A DNA stretch of 64,000 nt. Origin: CAMBRQ01 sp945870325. GTDB lineage: Bacteria; Bacillota; Clostridia; Lachnospirales; Lachnospiraceae. Location of the stretch: NCBI RefSeq assembly GCF_050313795.1, contig NZ_JBNPMC010000003.1:84473-148472 (forward strand), read 5' to 3'. Shown in pieces: positions 50,000 through 59,016 of the stretch (within the stretch, counting starts at the first letter, position 1; each line of letters begins with the position of its first letter). Both the position numbers and the translations under genes were made by a program. The notes beneath the pieces were generated by a model. It was not told the origin of the DNA. It saw nothing but the letters and a program-made list of their open reading frames with translations, and did not search any database.

Positions 50000-50560
50000 A
50001 TGGCAGCGAGACGTGAATATTCAGGAAACAGCAGACAGTATAGCAGCAGACAGTACAGTAGGACAAGCGGTGCATCATCACAGATGTATGTGTATGGCAA
50101 CACGGTGACAAAACCGGTGTCAGAGCCAAGACGTCATGAAAAGTCACCCGAGAAACCGAGAAAAAGAGCAAGCAGACAGGTTCGCAAGAACAGGAGACAA
50201 GCACTCCATATGAACTCTGCTTATGTAATCTTCCTGACGGTAGCAGCACTGATGGCATTGATCGTATGTGTGAACTATGTGCAGTTACAGTCCCGCATTA
50301 CCAGCCGTTCTAAGAATATTACGGCGATGCAGGAGGAACTGGCGAATCTGAGGGAAGAAAATAATACCAAGTATAACGCAGTGATGGATTCTGTGAATCT
50401 GGACGAGATCAGGGACAAGGCTCAGAATGAACTGGGGATGGTCTATGCTTCTCCGGAGCAGATTGTAGAATATGACAATCCGGCGACTGATTATGTGAAG
50501 CAGTATGAGGATATCCCGGAGGATGGAGTCCTTGCCCAATCGGACAATAGTGCGAGATAG
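50000..50560 (+). CDS. ftsL: FtsL/DivIC-like septum protein
   Basis: The 186-residue bitopic protein has a long basic, serine/arginine-rich cytosolic part (residues 1-70), one membrane helix (about 75-93), then a leucine-zipper-like coiled coil (LQSRITSRSKNITAMQEELANLREEN-type heptads) and an acidic tail. It would recruit the division PBP with DivIB. Position between rsmH and the PBP gene supports FtsL. ATG 50000 has AAAGGGG upstream; the GTG at 49991 lies within it. Confidence 0.8.
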   Translation: MAARREYSGNSRQYSSRQYSRTSGASSQMYVYGNTVTKPVSEPRRHEKSPEKPRKRASRQVRKNRRQALHMNSAYVIFLTVAALMALIVCVNYVQLQSRITSRSKNITAMQEELANLREENNTKYNAVMDSVNLDEIRDKAQNELGMVYASPEQIVEYDNPATDYVKQYEDIPEDGVLAQSDNSAR

Positions 50561-50567
50561 GTGAATT

Positions 50568-52457
50568 ATGGCTAGAAGGACAAAGACTTTTTTTAAGAAA
50601 AAATTTTCAAAAATCATGCAGAAAAAGCTAGTAATGCTATTTGGAGCAATTATACTAGCTTTTGTTTTCTTAGTGGGAAGAATCACGTATATTAATGCAT
50701 CCAACGGTGCGGAGTATACGAAGACCGTTCTGGATCAGCAGCAGTATGACAGCAGGACGATTCCGTTCAAGCGGGGAGACATTGTAGACCGCAACGGCAC
50801 GAAAATGGCAACCAGCGAGAGAGTATATAATGTGATCCTGGATGTGAAGGTTATGACCAGTAAGAAGGATTATATTGAACCGACCATAGAAGTGCTGAAA
50901 GACTGCTTCGGAATCGAGGAGGATGAGGTGCGGGAACTGATCGAAGAGAAGCCGTCCAGCAGATATAATATCCTTCTGAAAGGGGTAGATTATGAGACTG
51001 CCCAGAAGTTTGAAGCAATTGACGAGGATAACGAGAAGTATCCGGATGTCAAGGGAATCTGGCTGGAAGACGATTACGTCAGAAAGTATCCGTATCATAC
51101 GCTGGCCAGTGATGTGATTGGTTTTACTGTAGGCGGTAATGTAGGAAGCAATGGTATTGAAGCCGCTTATAATTCCATCCTGAATGGGACAGACGGAAGA
51201 GAGTATGGGTATCTGGATGAAGGGTCTTCCTTTGAACGGACGGTCAAGGAACCAGTGAATGGAAATACGATTGTATCAACGATAGATCTTCAGGTGCAGA
51301 GCATCGTAGAGAAGCATGTGCTTGCATTTAATGAAGCGCATAAGGATGAGGCGACGCCTGGAGAGGGAAGTAAGAATACGGCGGTCATGGTCATGAATCC
51401 GCAGAATGGAGAGATTCTGGCGGAAGCGTCCTATCCGAATTATGATTTGAATAATCCAAGAGAATATATTGAATCATTTTCGGAAGAGGAATTGGAAGCA
51501 ATGGCTGAAGAAGAAACTGAAGAAACTGGAAAGAAAAAGACGGTAGATGATATTAAGATAGAACTTTTGAGTGCGCGGTGGAATAATTTCTGCGTAAGTG
51601 AAGTGTATGAGCCGGGTTCCACGTTCAAGCCGTTTACCATTGCGGCAGGTCTGGAGACGGGAATACTGACGGGAGAGGAAAGTTATGTCTGCGGCGGTGT
51701 GAAGCATGTGGGCGATCATGATATCCACTGTAGTAATCGTGAAGGACATGGTCCACAGACGTTGAAGAGATCGTTGGAGAATTCCTGTAACGTTGCGTTG
51801 ATGGAGATCGGTCAGGCGCTGGGAACAGAAGAATTCTGCAGATACCAAAGGCTGTTCGGCTTCGGGGCATATACAGGAATCGACCTTCCGGGTGAAGGCG
51901 TTGGACTTCTGTACGAGGCTGAGAATATGGACGCAGCCAGTCTGGCAACGAATTCATTCGGTCAGAACTTTAATGTGACGATGACGCAGCTTGCAGCATC
52001 GTTCTGTTCGCTGATCAATGGCGGAGATTATTATAAGCCGCATGTAGTGAAACAGATACAGGATGAGAATGGCAATGTGACAGAGAATAAAGATCCGGTA
52101 CTGCTTAAGAAGACAATATCGAAGGAGACCAGTGAGATTATCAAGGATTATATGCTGGGAGTTGTAGAAGAAGGTACAGGCTCTTCGGCGGCAGTCGAAG
52201 GGTATGATGTCGGAGGAAAGACAGGTACGGCGGAGAAGCAGCCGCGTAATCAGGGAAAATATCTGGTATCCTTTATCGGTTATGCGCCCCAGGAGAATCC
52301 GGAGGTCATGGTGTATGTAGTCATTGACGAGCCGAATGCGGCATCCCAGGCGAACAGCGGCTATGCGACACAACTTGCGTCTGAGATCATGACGGAGATC
52401 TTTCCATATCTTGGCGTTGAGAAATCCGCAGGAGATGTACAAAATACTGAGAATTAG
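50568..52457 (+). CDS. class B penicillin-binding protein (FtsI/SpoVD type), first copy
   Basis: The 629-residue transpeptidase has an N-terminal membrane helix (about residues 19-43), a dimerisation domain and a catalytic domain with EPGSTFKPF (active serine, near 349), NSCN (near 407) and GGKTGTAEK (near 548). It crosslinks septal peptidoglycan with FtsW. An acidic insertion rich in glutamate lies near 308-322. No C-terminal PASTA domain is present. It is followed by a strong terminator hairpin before the second PBP. Confidence 0.88.
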   Translation: MARRTKTFFKKKFSKIMQKKLVMLFGAIILAFVFLVGRITYINASNGAEYTKTVLDQQQYDSRTIPFKRGDIVDRNGTKMATSERVYNVILDVKVMTSKKDYIEPTIEVLKDCFGIEEDEVRELIEEKPSSRYNILLKGVDYETAQKFEAIDEDNEKYPDVKGIWLEDDYVRKYPYHTLASDVIGFTVGGNVGSNGIEAAYNSILNGTDGREYGYLDEGSSFERTVKEPVNGNTIVSTIDLQVQSIVEKHVLAFNEAHKDEATPGEGSKNTAVMVMNPQNGEILAEASYPNYDLNNPREYIESFSEEELEAMAEEETEETGKKKTVDDIKIELLSARWNNFCVSEVYEPGSTFKPFTIAAGLETGILTGEESYVCGGVKHVGDHDIHCSNREGHGPQTLKRSLENSCNVALMEIGQALGTEEFCRYQRLFGFGAYTGIDLPGEGVGLLYEAENMDAASLATNSFGQNFNVTMTQLAASFCSLINGGDYYKPHVVKQIQDENGNVTENKDPVLLKKTISKETSEIIKDYMLGVVEEGTGSSAAVEGYDVGGKTGTAEKQPRNQGKYLVSFIGYAPQENPEVMVYVVIDEPNAASQANSGYATQLASEIMTEIFPYLGVEKSAGDVQNTEN

Positions 52458-52464
52458 CAGAATA

Positions 52465-52515
52465 ACCTTGCAAAAGCCATAATAAGTTATAAAAACGGCT
52501 TTTGCGAGGTTTTTT
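52465..52515 (+). terminator. terminator/attenuator between the two PBP genes
   Basis: A 15-bp stem, AACCT-T-GCAAAAGCC with GGCTTTTGC-G-AGGTT (one G-U), is followed by a T run. Its 3' strand contains GAGG, the only ribosome site for the gene starting at 52519, so the fold both ends transcription and hides translation signals. Confidence 0.8.
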
Positions 52516-52518
52516 ATT

Positions 52519-54243
52519 ATGAAGAATAAAACATATAATAAGAAAAAGATTCTGGTGGTATTCTTCTGTGCAATGGTGATGATTCTGTCATTGATCGGCA
52601 GGCTGGTATATCTGATGATATTTGATGCAGAATATTATCAGAAGAAAGCAGAAGATCTCCATGAGAGAGAACGGGATATTAAGGCGGCAAGAGGAGAGAT
52701 TCTGGATGCAACCGGAGAAGTACTGGCAACGAATAAGACGGTATGCACCATATCAGTCATCCACAGCCAGGTGAAGGAGCCGGAGAAAGTAATCAAAGCA
52801 CTGTCTGAGGCGCTTGAGATGGACGAGGAGACGGTGCGTAAAAGAGTGGAAAAGGTGTCTTCTATGGAGAGAATCAAGACGAATGTGGATAAATCGGTTG
52901 GGGATGCAATCCGCAATATGGAGTTGGATGGCGTGAAGGTGGATGAGGATTTTAAGCGGTATTATCCGTATAATGAACTGGCTTCTAAGGTTTTAGGATT
53001 CACAGGGGGAGATAACCAGGGAATCATCGGCCTTGAGGTAAAGTATGAAGAATACCTGAAGGGGATTGATGGAACGATATTAACGACGACGGATGCAAGG
53101 GGTGTGGAACTGGATGGCATTGCGGAGGATCGGGTAGAGCCAGTTGCCGGGAACACTCTGCAGATTAGTCTGGATTATAATATCCAGATGTATGCGCAGC
53201 AGATGGCGGAGAAGGTGATGGAGGAAAAACAGGCGGATAAAGTCGCAATCCTGCTTATGAACCCGCAGAATGGAGAGATCCTTGCCATGGTCAATGTCCC
53301 GGAATTCAATCTGAATGAGCCATTTACCCTGAATACGGGTGAGGATGGCGAGAATCTATCGGATGAGAAGAAGCAGGATGCGCTGAATCAGATGTGGAGA
53401 AATGGCTGTATCAATGATACTTATGAACCGGGATCCACATTCAAGATCATCACTGCATCGGCATGCCTGGAGGAGGGAGTCGTCCATCTTGAAGATAACT
53501 TTAGCTGCCCCGGATACAGGGTGGTAGAAGACCGTAAGATACGGTGTCATAAAGTAGGCGGGCATGGTGCTGAGACCTTTGTTCAGGGAATTCAGAATTC
53601 CTGCAATCCTGTTTTTATTGATATTGGATTAAGGCTTGGTGTTGACAATTTTTATAAATATTTTAAGCAGTTTGGTCTGATGGATCTGACCGGGGTGGAT
53701 CTTCCGGGAGAAGCCGGTACGATTATGCACAAAAAAGAAAATGTTGGATTGGTGGAACTTGCAACTATGAGTTTTGGGCAGTCTTTCCAGGTTACGCCTG
53801 TACAGATGGCAGCGACTGTAAGTTCTCTGATTAACGGAGGCAGAAGGGTGACGCCGCATTTTGGCGTGCGGGTTCTGGATGCAGATGGAAATGAAGTGGA
53901 AAAGTTCCAATATGACGAGAAGAAGAATATTGTATCTTCGGAGACTTCCGCTACCATGCGTATGCTGCTTGAGAGTGTTGTGTCAGAAGGTTCCGGAAAG
54001 AATGCATATATTGAGGGCTATCAGATCGGCGGAAAGACGGCTACCTCCCAGACGCTCCCGAGGAGTGCGAATAAGTATATCTCTTCCTTTATTGGGTTTG
54101 CTCCGGCAGATGATCCGCAGGTGTTAGGAATGTGTGTGATCTACAATCCGCAGGGAGTGTATTACGGCGGAACCATTGCGGCTCCGGTGGTTCGGAATAT
54201 ATTTGAGAGCGTATTACCCTATCTTGGCATTGAAAAAGAGTAG
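52519..54243 (+). CDS. class B penicillin-binding protein, second copy
   Basis: The 574-residue transpeptidase resembles the first copy: a membrane helix near residues 10-30, EPGSTFKII (active serine, near 313), NSCN (near 366). The third motif reads GGKTATSQ instead of KTG, an alanine replacing the conserved glycine. It may be the sporulation (SpoVD) or a second division enzyme; neither copy has PASTA repeats. Expression must pass the hairpin upstream or use an unseen promoter. Its end carries the promoter for mraY. Confidence 0.86.
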   Translation: MKNKTYNKKKILVVFFCAMVMILSLIGRLVYLMIFDAEYYQKKAEDLHERERDIKAARGEILDATGEVLATNKTVCTISVIHSQVKEPEKVIKALSEALEMDEETVRKRVEKVSSMERIKTNVDKSVGDAIRNMELDGVKVDEDFKRYYPYNELASKVLGFTGGDNQGIIGLEVKYEEYLKGIDGTILTTTDARGVELDGIAEDRVEPVAGNTLQISLDYNIQMYAQQMAEKVMEEKQADKVAILLMNPQNGEILAMVNVPEFNLNEPFTLNTGEDGENLSDEKKQDALNQMWRNGCINDTYEPGSTFKIITASACLEEGVVHLEDNFSCPGYRVVEDRKIRCHKVGGHGAETFVQGIQNSCNPVFIDIGLRLGVDNFYKYFKQFGLMDLTGVDLPGEAGTIMHKKENVGLVELATMSFGQSFQVTPVQMAATVSSLINGGRRVTPHFGVRVLDADGNEVEKFQYDEKKNIVSSETSATMRMLLESVVSEGSGKNAYIEGYQIGGKTATSQTLPRSANKYISSFIGFAPADDPQVLGMCVIYNPQGVYYGGTIAAPVVRNIFESVLPYLGIEKE

Positions 54244-54258
54244 GAAATGAAGTATACT
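54230..54258 (+). promoter_or_regulatory. internal promoter before mraY
   Basis: TTGAAA (54230-54235) and TATACT (54253-54258) are spaced by 17 bp and lie over the end of the second PBP gene. Confidence 0.65.
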
Positions 54259-54308
54259 ATTTAAGTTGAGAAAAGATTAATTAACGAAAGAAACAAAGAG
54301 GTGGATGT

Positions 54309-55265
54309 ATGGATTATAAAGTATTTATTCCAGTATTGATAGCATTTGCGTTGAGTGTGATTATGGGACCATTGATTATCCCGGTGCTTCGAAAGTTGAA
54401 GATGGGTCAGACGGAGAGAGAAGATGGCGTGAAGTCTCATCTTAAGAAAGCAGGTACTCCGACCATGGGAGGAGTGATCATCCTCTTAAGTGTGGTAATC
54501 ACATCGGTATTCTATATTAAGGATTATCCGCAGATCATTCCGATTCTGTTTGTGACATTGGGATTCGGTCTGATCGGATTCCTGGATGATTATCTGAAAG
54601 TTGTAATGAAACGGTCTGATGGACTGTATCCGAAGCAGAAGATGGCGCTGCAGATTGTAGTAACGGCGGTATTCGCATTCTATATGGTGAGATTCACGGA
54701 AGTGCCGCTGGCAATGCTGATTCCATTCTCAGGCGGCAAATATCTGGATATCGGCTGGCTTGCAATTCCGCTGATGTTCTTCGCGGTGATCGGTACGGTG
54801 AATGGCGTGAATTTTACGGATGGTCTGGATGGTCTTGCTTCCAGCGTGACGGTGCTGGTCGCAACCTTCTTTACAGTGGTTGCCATCGGAACCAAGAGCG
54901 GAATCGAGCCGATTACCTGTGCGGTAGTAGGTGCGCTGCTTGGATTCCTTCTGTTTAACGTATATCCGGCGAGCGTGTTCATGGGAGATACGGGTTCTCT
55001 GGCACTGGGAGGATTCGTTGCATCTGCGGCATATATGCTTCAGATGCCGATATTTATTCTGATCGTGGGACTGATTTATCTGGTAGAAGTTCTGTCAGTT
55101 ATGATACAGGTGACATATTTTAAGAAGACCGGCGGCAAGCGTATCTTTAAGATGGCGCCGATACATCATCATTTTGAATTGTGTGGCTGGTCAGAGACAA
55201 GAGTAGTGGCGGTATTCTCCATTATCACAGCACTGCTCTGCCTGATCGCATTGATGGCTATGTAG
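54309..55265 (+). CDS. mraY: phospho-N-acetylmuramoyl-pentapeptide transferase
   Basis: The 318-residue integral membrane enzyme makes lipid I from UDP-MurNAc-pentapeptide and undecaprenyl phosphate. The catalytic aspartates are in GFLDDYLKVV near residue 92 and NFTDGLDGLA near 172. FMGDTGSLALGG and a histidine-rich APIHHHFELCGWSE follow. AAGAGGTGG precedes the ATG. Confidence 0.96.
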   Translation: MDYKVFIPVLIAFALSVIMGPLIIPVLRKLKMGQTEREDGVKSHLKKAGTPTMGGVIILLSVVITSVFYIKDYPQIIPILFVTLGFGLIGFLDDYLKVVMKRSDGLYPKQKMALQIVVTAVFAFYMVRFTEVPLAMLIPFSGGKYLDIGWLAIPLMFFAVIGTVNGVNFTDGLDGLASSVTVLVATFFTVVAIGTKSGIEPITCAVVGALLGFLLFNVYPASVFMGDTGSLALGGFVASAAYMLQMPIFILIVGLIYLVEVLSVMIQVTYFKKTGGKRIFKMAPIHHHFELCGWSETRVVAVFSIITALLCLIALMAM

Positions 55266-55276
55266 GAGGAAACGAT

Positions 55277-56629
55277 ATGGAAGTGGCTAAGAAGAAGGTT
55301 CTGGTGTTCGGCTCAGGAATCAGTGGAATCGGAGCGGCGAAACTGTTAGAGGAACATCAGGCAGAGGTGGTACTCTATGATGGTAATGAGAAATTAAAAG
55401 AAGAAGATCTGCGCAGAAAACTGGGAGAAGAGAGTAAGGCAGGGATTGTGATCGGTGTATGCCCACAGGAACTGATAGATACCCTGGATATGGTAATCCT
55501 AAGTCCAGGCGTACCTACGGATCTTCCGATTGTAAATGCGATGAGAGAGAAAGGTATCCGGATCATCGGTGAGATTGAACTGGCATATCAGTTGGGCAAG
55601 GGGAGCGTGCTTGCAATCACCGGAACGAATGGCAAGACGACAACAACCACTCTTCTCGGCGAGATTATGAAGAATTATCAGGACAATGTATACGTGGTCG
55701 GCAATATCGGCAATCCGTATACAACGGTTGCATCCGAGATGAATGATGATACCATCGTTGTGGCTGAGATGAGCAGTTTTCAGTTGGAGACGATCGAGGA
55801 ATTCTGCCCGAGAGTCAGCGCGATTCTGAACTTTACGCCGGATCATCTGAATCGCCATCATACAATGGAGGCGTATGTAAATGCCAAGAAGAATATTGCC
55901 AGGAATCAGACGGAAGAGGATTACTGTATCCTGAATTATGAAGATGAATTAACAAGAGAATTTGGAAATAATGTGAAGGCTCAGGTTCTATATTTCAGCA
56001 GCCAGCGTAAACTAGAGAAAGGAATCTATCTTGAAGATGGCAATATCATCTATCATAATGGGGAGCCGGTAAAGGTCTGCCATGTGTCTGACCTGCAGTT
56101 GTTAGGAACTCATAATTATGAGAACGTGATGGCTGCGGTCGCGATGGCTGCAGTCTATGGTGTGCCGATGGATGTCATCCGTGAGAGCATTCAGGCGTTC
56201 AAGGGTGTAGAACACCGGATCGAGTATGTAACAGAGAAGAATGGAGTCGCATATTATAATGATTCCAAGGGAACGAATCCGGATGCCGCGATCAAGGGAA
56301 TTCAGGCGATGAATCGTCCGACGGTGCTGCTTGGCGGCGGGTATGATAAGGATTCTGTCTATACCGAATGGATTGAAAGTTTCGATGGCAAGGTTAAGAA
56401 GTTGATCCTGCTTGGTGCAACGAAGGAAAAGATTGCCAAAGATGCAGATGCGTGTGGATTCAAAGACTATGTATTCGCAGATACCTTCGAGGAAGCGGTG
56501 TTGATGGCAGCGAAGACTGCAGAACCTGGAGATGCGGTACTGCTGTCACCTGCCTGTGCAAGTTGGGATATGTTCCCGAGTTATGAAGTACGTGGAGAGA
56601 AGTTTAAAGAGATTGTAAATTCCTTATAA
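55277..56629 (+). CDS. murD: UDP-N-acetylmuramoylalanine-D-glutamate ligase
   Basis: The 450-residue ligase adds D-glutamate to UDP-MurNAc-L-Ala. The N-terminal Rossmann domain starts VFGSGISGIGAAKLL; the P-loop GTNGKTTTTTLLGE is near residue 115, and NDSKGTNPDA near 331. TAGGAGGA lies 8 nt before ATG 55277; a longer frame from 55181 overlaps mraY. murC, murG and murB, often found nearby, are absent. Confidence 0.95.
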   Translation: MEVAKKKVLVFGSGISGIGAAKLLEEHQAEVVLYDGNEKLKEEDLRRKLGEESKAGIVIGVCPQELIDTLDMVILSPGVPTDLPIVNAMREKGIRIIGEIELAYQLGKGSVLAITGTNGKTTTTTLLGEIMKNYQDNVYVVGNIGNPYTTVASEMNDDTIVVAEMSSFQLETIEEFCPRVSAILNFTPDHLNRHHTMEAYVNAKKNIARNQTEEDYCILNYEDELTREFGNNVKAQVLYFSSQRKLEKGIYLEDGNIIYHNGEPVKVCHVSDLQLLGTHNYENVMAAVAMAAVYGVPMDVIRESIQAFKGVEHRIEYVTEKNGVAYYNDSKGTNPDAAIKGIQAMNRPTVLLGGGYDKDSVYTEWIESFDGKVKKLILLGATKEKIAKDADACGFKDYVFADTFEEAVLMAAKTAEPGDAVLLSPACASWDMFPSYEVRGEKFKEIVNSL

Positions 56630-56642
56630 GGAGTGGCATATA

Positions 56643-57725
56643 TTGACACAGTCTAATAACAGAAGGTATGATTATACACTTCTTGCTGCGTTATTTCTGC
56701 TTGTGCTCATGGGTCTGGTGATCCTGTACAGCACAAGCGCGTATAATGGCGAAGTGAAGTTCCATGATTCTTTCTACTATCTGAAGAAGCAGGCATTCGC
56801 AACGCTGCTTGGAATTGCCGGAATGTTTGTGGTCGCCAATATGGATTATCATATATGGAAACATGTGGCTGTGCTTGGATATTTTACGGCGATTTTGCTG
56901 TCAGTGGCAGTCCTGTTCATAGGTGATGAGTATAATGGGTCCAAAAGATGGCTGTCTTTGGGACCTTTTTCTTTTCAGCCGTCAGAATTCGCCAAGGTTG
57001 CGGTCATCTTGTTCCTTGCTTATATGGTGACAAAGAATTCCAAAGACATGGGGAAGATGCGAACCATGATTAAGATTATGGTGATGGTTCTGCCGATTGT
57101 GGCGCTGGTGGGAGCCAATAACTTAAGCACGGCGATTATTATCCTGGGAATTGCGGTCATCCTGATCTTCGTGGCAAGTCCCAAGTATGGGCAGTTCGTG
57201 TTCATGGGGGCCCTAGGAATCGGATTCATGACCATATTCCTGGCACTGGAAAGTTACAGGCTTGAACGGCTGGCAATCTGGAGAAATCCGGAAGCCTATG
57301 AAAAAGGATTCCAGACACTGCAGGGACTGTATGCGATCGGTTCCGGAGGGCTGTTCGGGCGGGGGCTTGGACAGAGCATTCAGAAACTGGGGTTCGTTCC
57401 GGAGGCGCAGAATGATATGATATTCTCGATTATCTGTGAGGAACTGGGGCTTTTTGGGGCGGGATTCATTATGCTTCTCTTCCTGATTCTGATCTGGCGG
57501 TTCTTCGTGATTGCAACCCATGCGAAGGATCTGTTTGGAGCCTTGATCGCTTCGGGAGCGATGGGACATATGATGATCCAGGTGATCTTAAACATAGCGG
57601 TGGTTACGAATACAATACCGAATACGGGGATTACGCTGCCCTTCATTAGTTATGGGGGAACCTCGGTGGTATTCCTTTTGGTGGAAATGGGGCTTGTACT
57701 CAGTGTATCATCTTTGGTAAAATAA
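56643..57725 (+). CDS. ftsW: cell division glycosyltransferase FtsW
   Basis: The 360-residue SEDS protein has about ten membrane helices, LYSTSAYNGE near the start, NGSKRWLSLGPFSFQPSE, NNLSTAIIILG, GLYAIGSGGLFGRGLGQS and NTGITLPFISYGG. It polymerises lipid II at the septum with the PBP encoded upstream. The start is TTG at 56643, preceded by AAGGAG. About half its residues correspond to the SEDS gene at 45899. Confidence 0.93.
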   Translation: MTQSNNRRYDYTLLAALFLLVLMGLVILYSTSAYNGEVKFHDSFYYLKKQAFATLLGIAGMFVVANMDYHIWKHVAVLGYFTAILLSVAVLFIGDEYNGSKRWLSLGPFSFQPSEFAKVAVILFLAYMVTKNSKDMGKMRTMIKIMVMVLPIVALVGANNLSTAIIILGIAVILIFVASPKYGQFVFMGALGIGFMTIFLALESYRLERLAIWRNPEAYEKGFQTLQGLYAIGSGGLFGRGLGQSIQKLGFVPEAQNDMIFSIICEELGLFGAGFIMLLFLILIWRFFVIATHAKDLFGALIASGAMGHMMIQVILNIAVVTNTIPNTGITLPFISYGGTSVVFLLVEMGLVLSVSSLVK

Positions 57726-57747
57726 GGAGTGTATCTTGGCAAGGGAC

Positions 57748-57929
57748 GCAGTTCCAAGGGGCAGTATATTCCACGCAAACGGGGCAACATTGCGGTGAAC
57801 TAACTGCCAACTGCGACTAAGACACTCAGGAGAGCCTTCGTGCCTAAGTCTCCGTAAGCAGTGGATTTCACCTCCATTAAGAGCGCCCCTTGATTGTTTG
57901 CTTAGGAATATACTGCCTCTTGAAACTGC
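57748..57929 (+). repeat. folded element E between ftsW and divIB
   Basis: The outer stem is 25 bp with two imperfect pairs (57748-57772/57905-57929). Nested inside are GCAAAC/GTTTGC, GGGGC/GCCCC, GGTGAA/TTCACC and CTGC/GCAG, then an apical hairpin ACTCAGG/CCTAAGT. It is a single long rod with bulges rather than a three-way junction. The remaining sequence up to divIB (57930-58108) is purine-rich, with a possible weak promoter (TTGTGG/TTATAA at 58016-58044). Confidence 0.7.
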
Positions 57930-58108
57930 TGTGCATTGACAAGGATAGCGGGGGGAGTAGCAGTGGAAGGAGTCGGAGGGGATACATTGAGGTTGTGGGG
58001 CGCATGTAAATTGAGTTGTGGTATGGAATGGTGAAAATTTATAAGGGCAGAATATGTCACGAGAATAAGAATGTGTAAAATAGGGAAGTAGATTAGTAGG
58101 AGTTTAAG

Positions 58109-58879
58109 ATGGGTAATTTGGAGCAGGAAGAGATGGAGAAGGTACAGAAGAAAAAGAAGAAGTCGCATCGTCTGTATGCGTTTGTTGTGCTGGTGCTGGG
58201 AGTTGCGATTATTGCTTTGGGGATTGTGCTTCTCTTTTATGTACAGAAGATAGAGATTAGTGGAAATGAGTATTGTTCGGATCAGGAGATTGTGGATTCG
58301 GTGCAGAATGATCAGTATTCGATCAATGCGTTGTATATTGTGGGCAAATATGCTCTGGGCAAGGGAGAGGTGCTGCCTTGTTTTGAGAGTATGAAGGTTG
58401 GACTGAAAGCACCGTGGATTGTGAATGTTAAGGTGGAGGAAAAGCCAATTGTAGGTTATGTCCGGAATGGGGATAACTATGATTATTTTGATAAAGAAGG
58501 GCTGGTCGTACTGGAATCCTCAGCATTGATTGAGGGACTGCCTCGTATTGACGGGATTGAAGTGAAGGATATCAAGTTATATCAACAGTTGAAGAGTGAT
58601 GATACGAGGATCTTCGAGGAGATTCTGGAGACTTCTAAAGAAGTGACGAAGTATGAACTGCCTACAGATAAGATTGTATGTAAGGATGACAACATCTATC
58701 TGTATATCGGAAAGGTGTGTGTGAATCTGGGAAAAAGTGTATCTTCTGAGCAGATTGCACAGATCAAACCGATCTTAGAAAAACTTGGTGACCAGGAAGG
58801 AACCTTGCATCTGGAGAACTATTCGGAAGTCAGTGGGACGATTACCTTTGATATTGGAGAAATTCCGCAAGAAAATTAA
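58109..58879 (+). CDS. cell division protein DivIB/FtsQ
   Basis: The 256-residue bitopic protein has a basic cytosolic part, one membrane helix (about residues 23-44), then a POTRA domain (IEISGNEYCSDQEIVDSV) and a beta domain ending in TITFDIGEI. DivIB stabilises FtsL and the divisome. TAGGAG lies before the ATG. It sits between ftsW and ftsZ, but is separated from ftsW by element E. Confidence 0.86.
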   Translation: MGNLEQEEMEKVQKKKKKSHRLYAFVVLVLGVAIIALGIVLLFYVQKIEISGNEYCSDQEIVDSVQNDQYSINALYIVGKYALGKGEVLPCFESMKVGLKAPWIVNVKVEEKPIVGYVRNGDNYDYFDKEGLVVLESSALIEGLPRIDGIEVKDIKLYQQLKSDDTRIFEEILETSKEVTKYELPTDKIVCKDDNIYLYIGKVCVNLGKSVSSEQIAQIKPILEKLGDQEGTLHLENYSEVSGTITFDIGEIPQEN

Positions 58880-58898
58880 GAAAATTAGATAAATTCTA

Positions 58899-58927
58899 TT
58901 GATATTTTGCACGAAAGTCTATATTAT
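58899..58927 (+). promoter_or_regulatory. ftsZ promoter
   Basis: TTGATA (58899-58904) and TATTAT (58922-58927) are spaced by 17 bp, 90 bp before ftsZ. Confidence 0.55.
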
Positions 58928-59016
58928 ATAGTATATATGGCAAAGTGAACTCATTTCATTTGCTTTATGTATGGGATGTATAATATATAATAAGGATAAC
59001 AAAGGAGGAGAAACCC

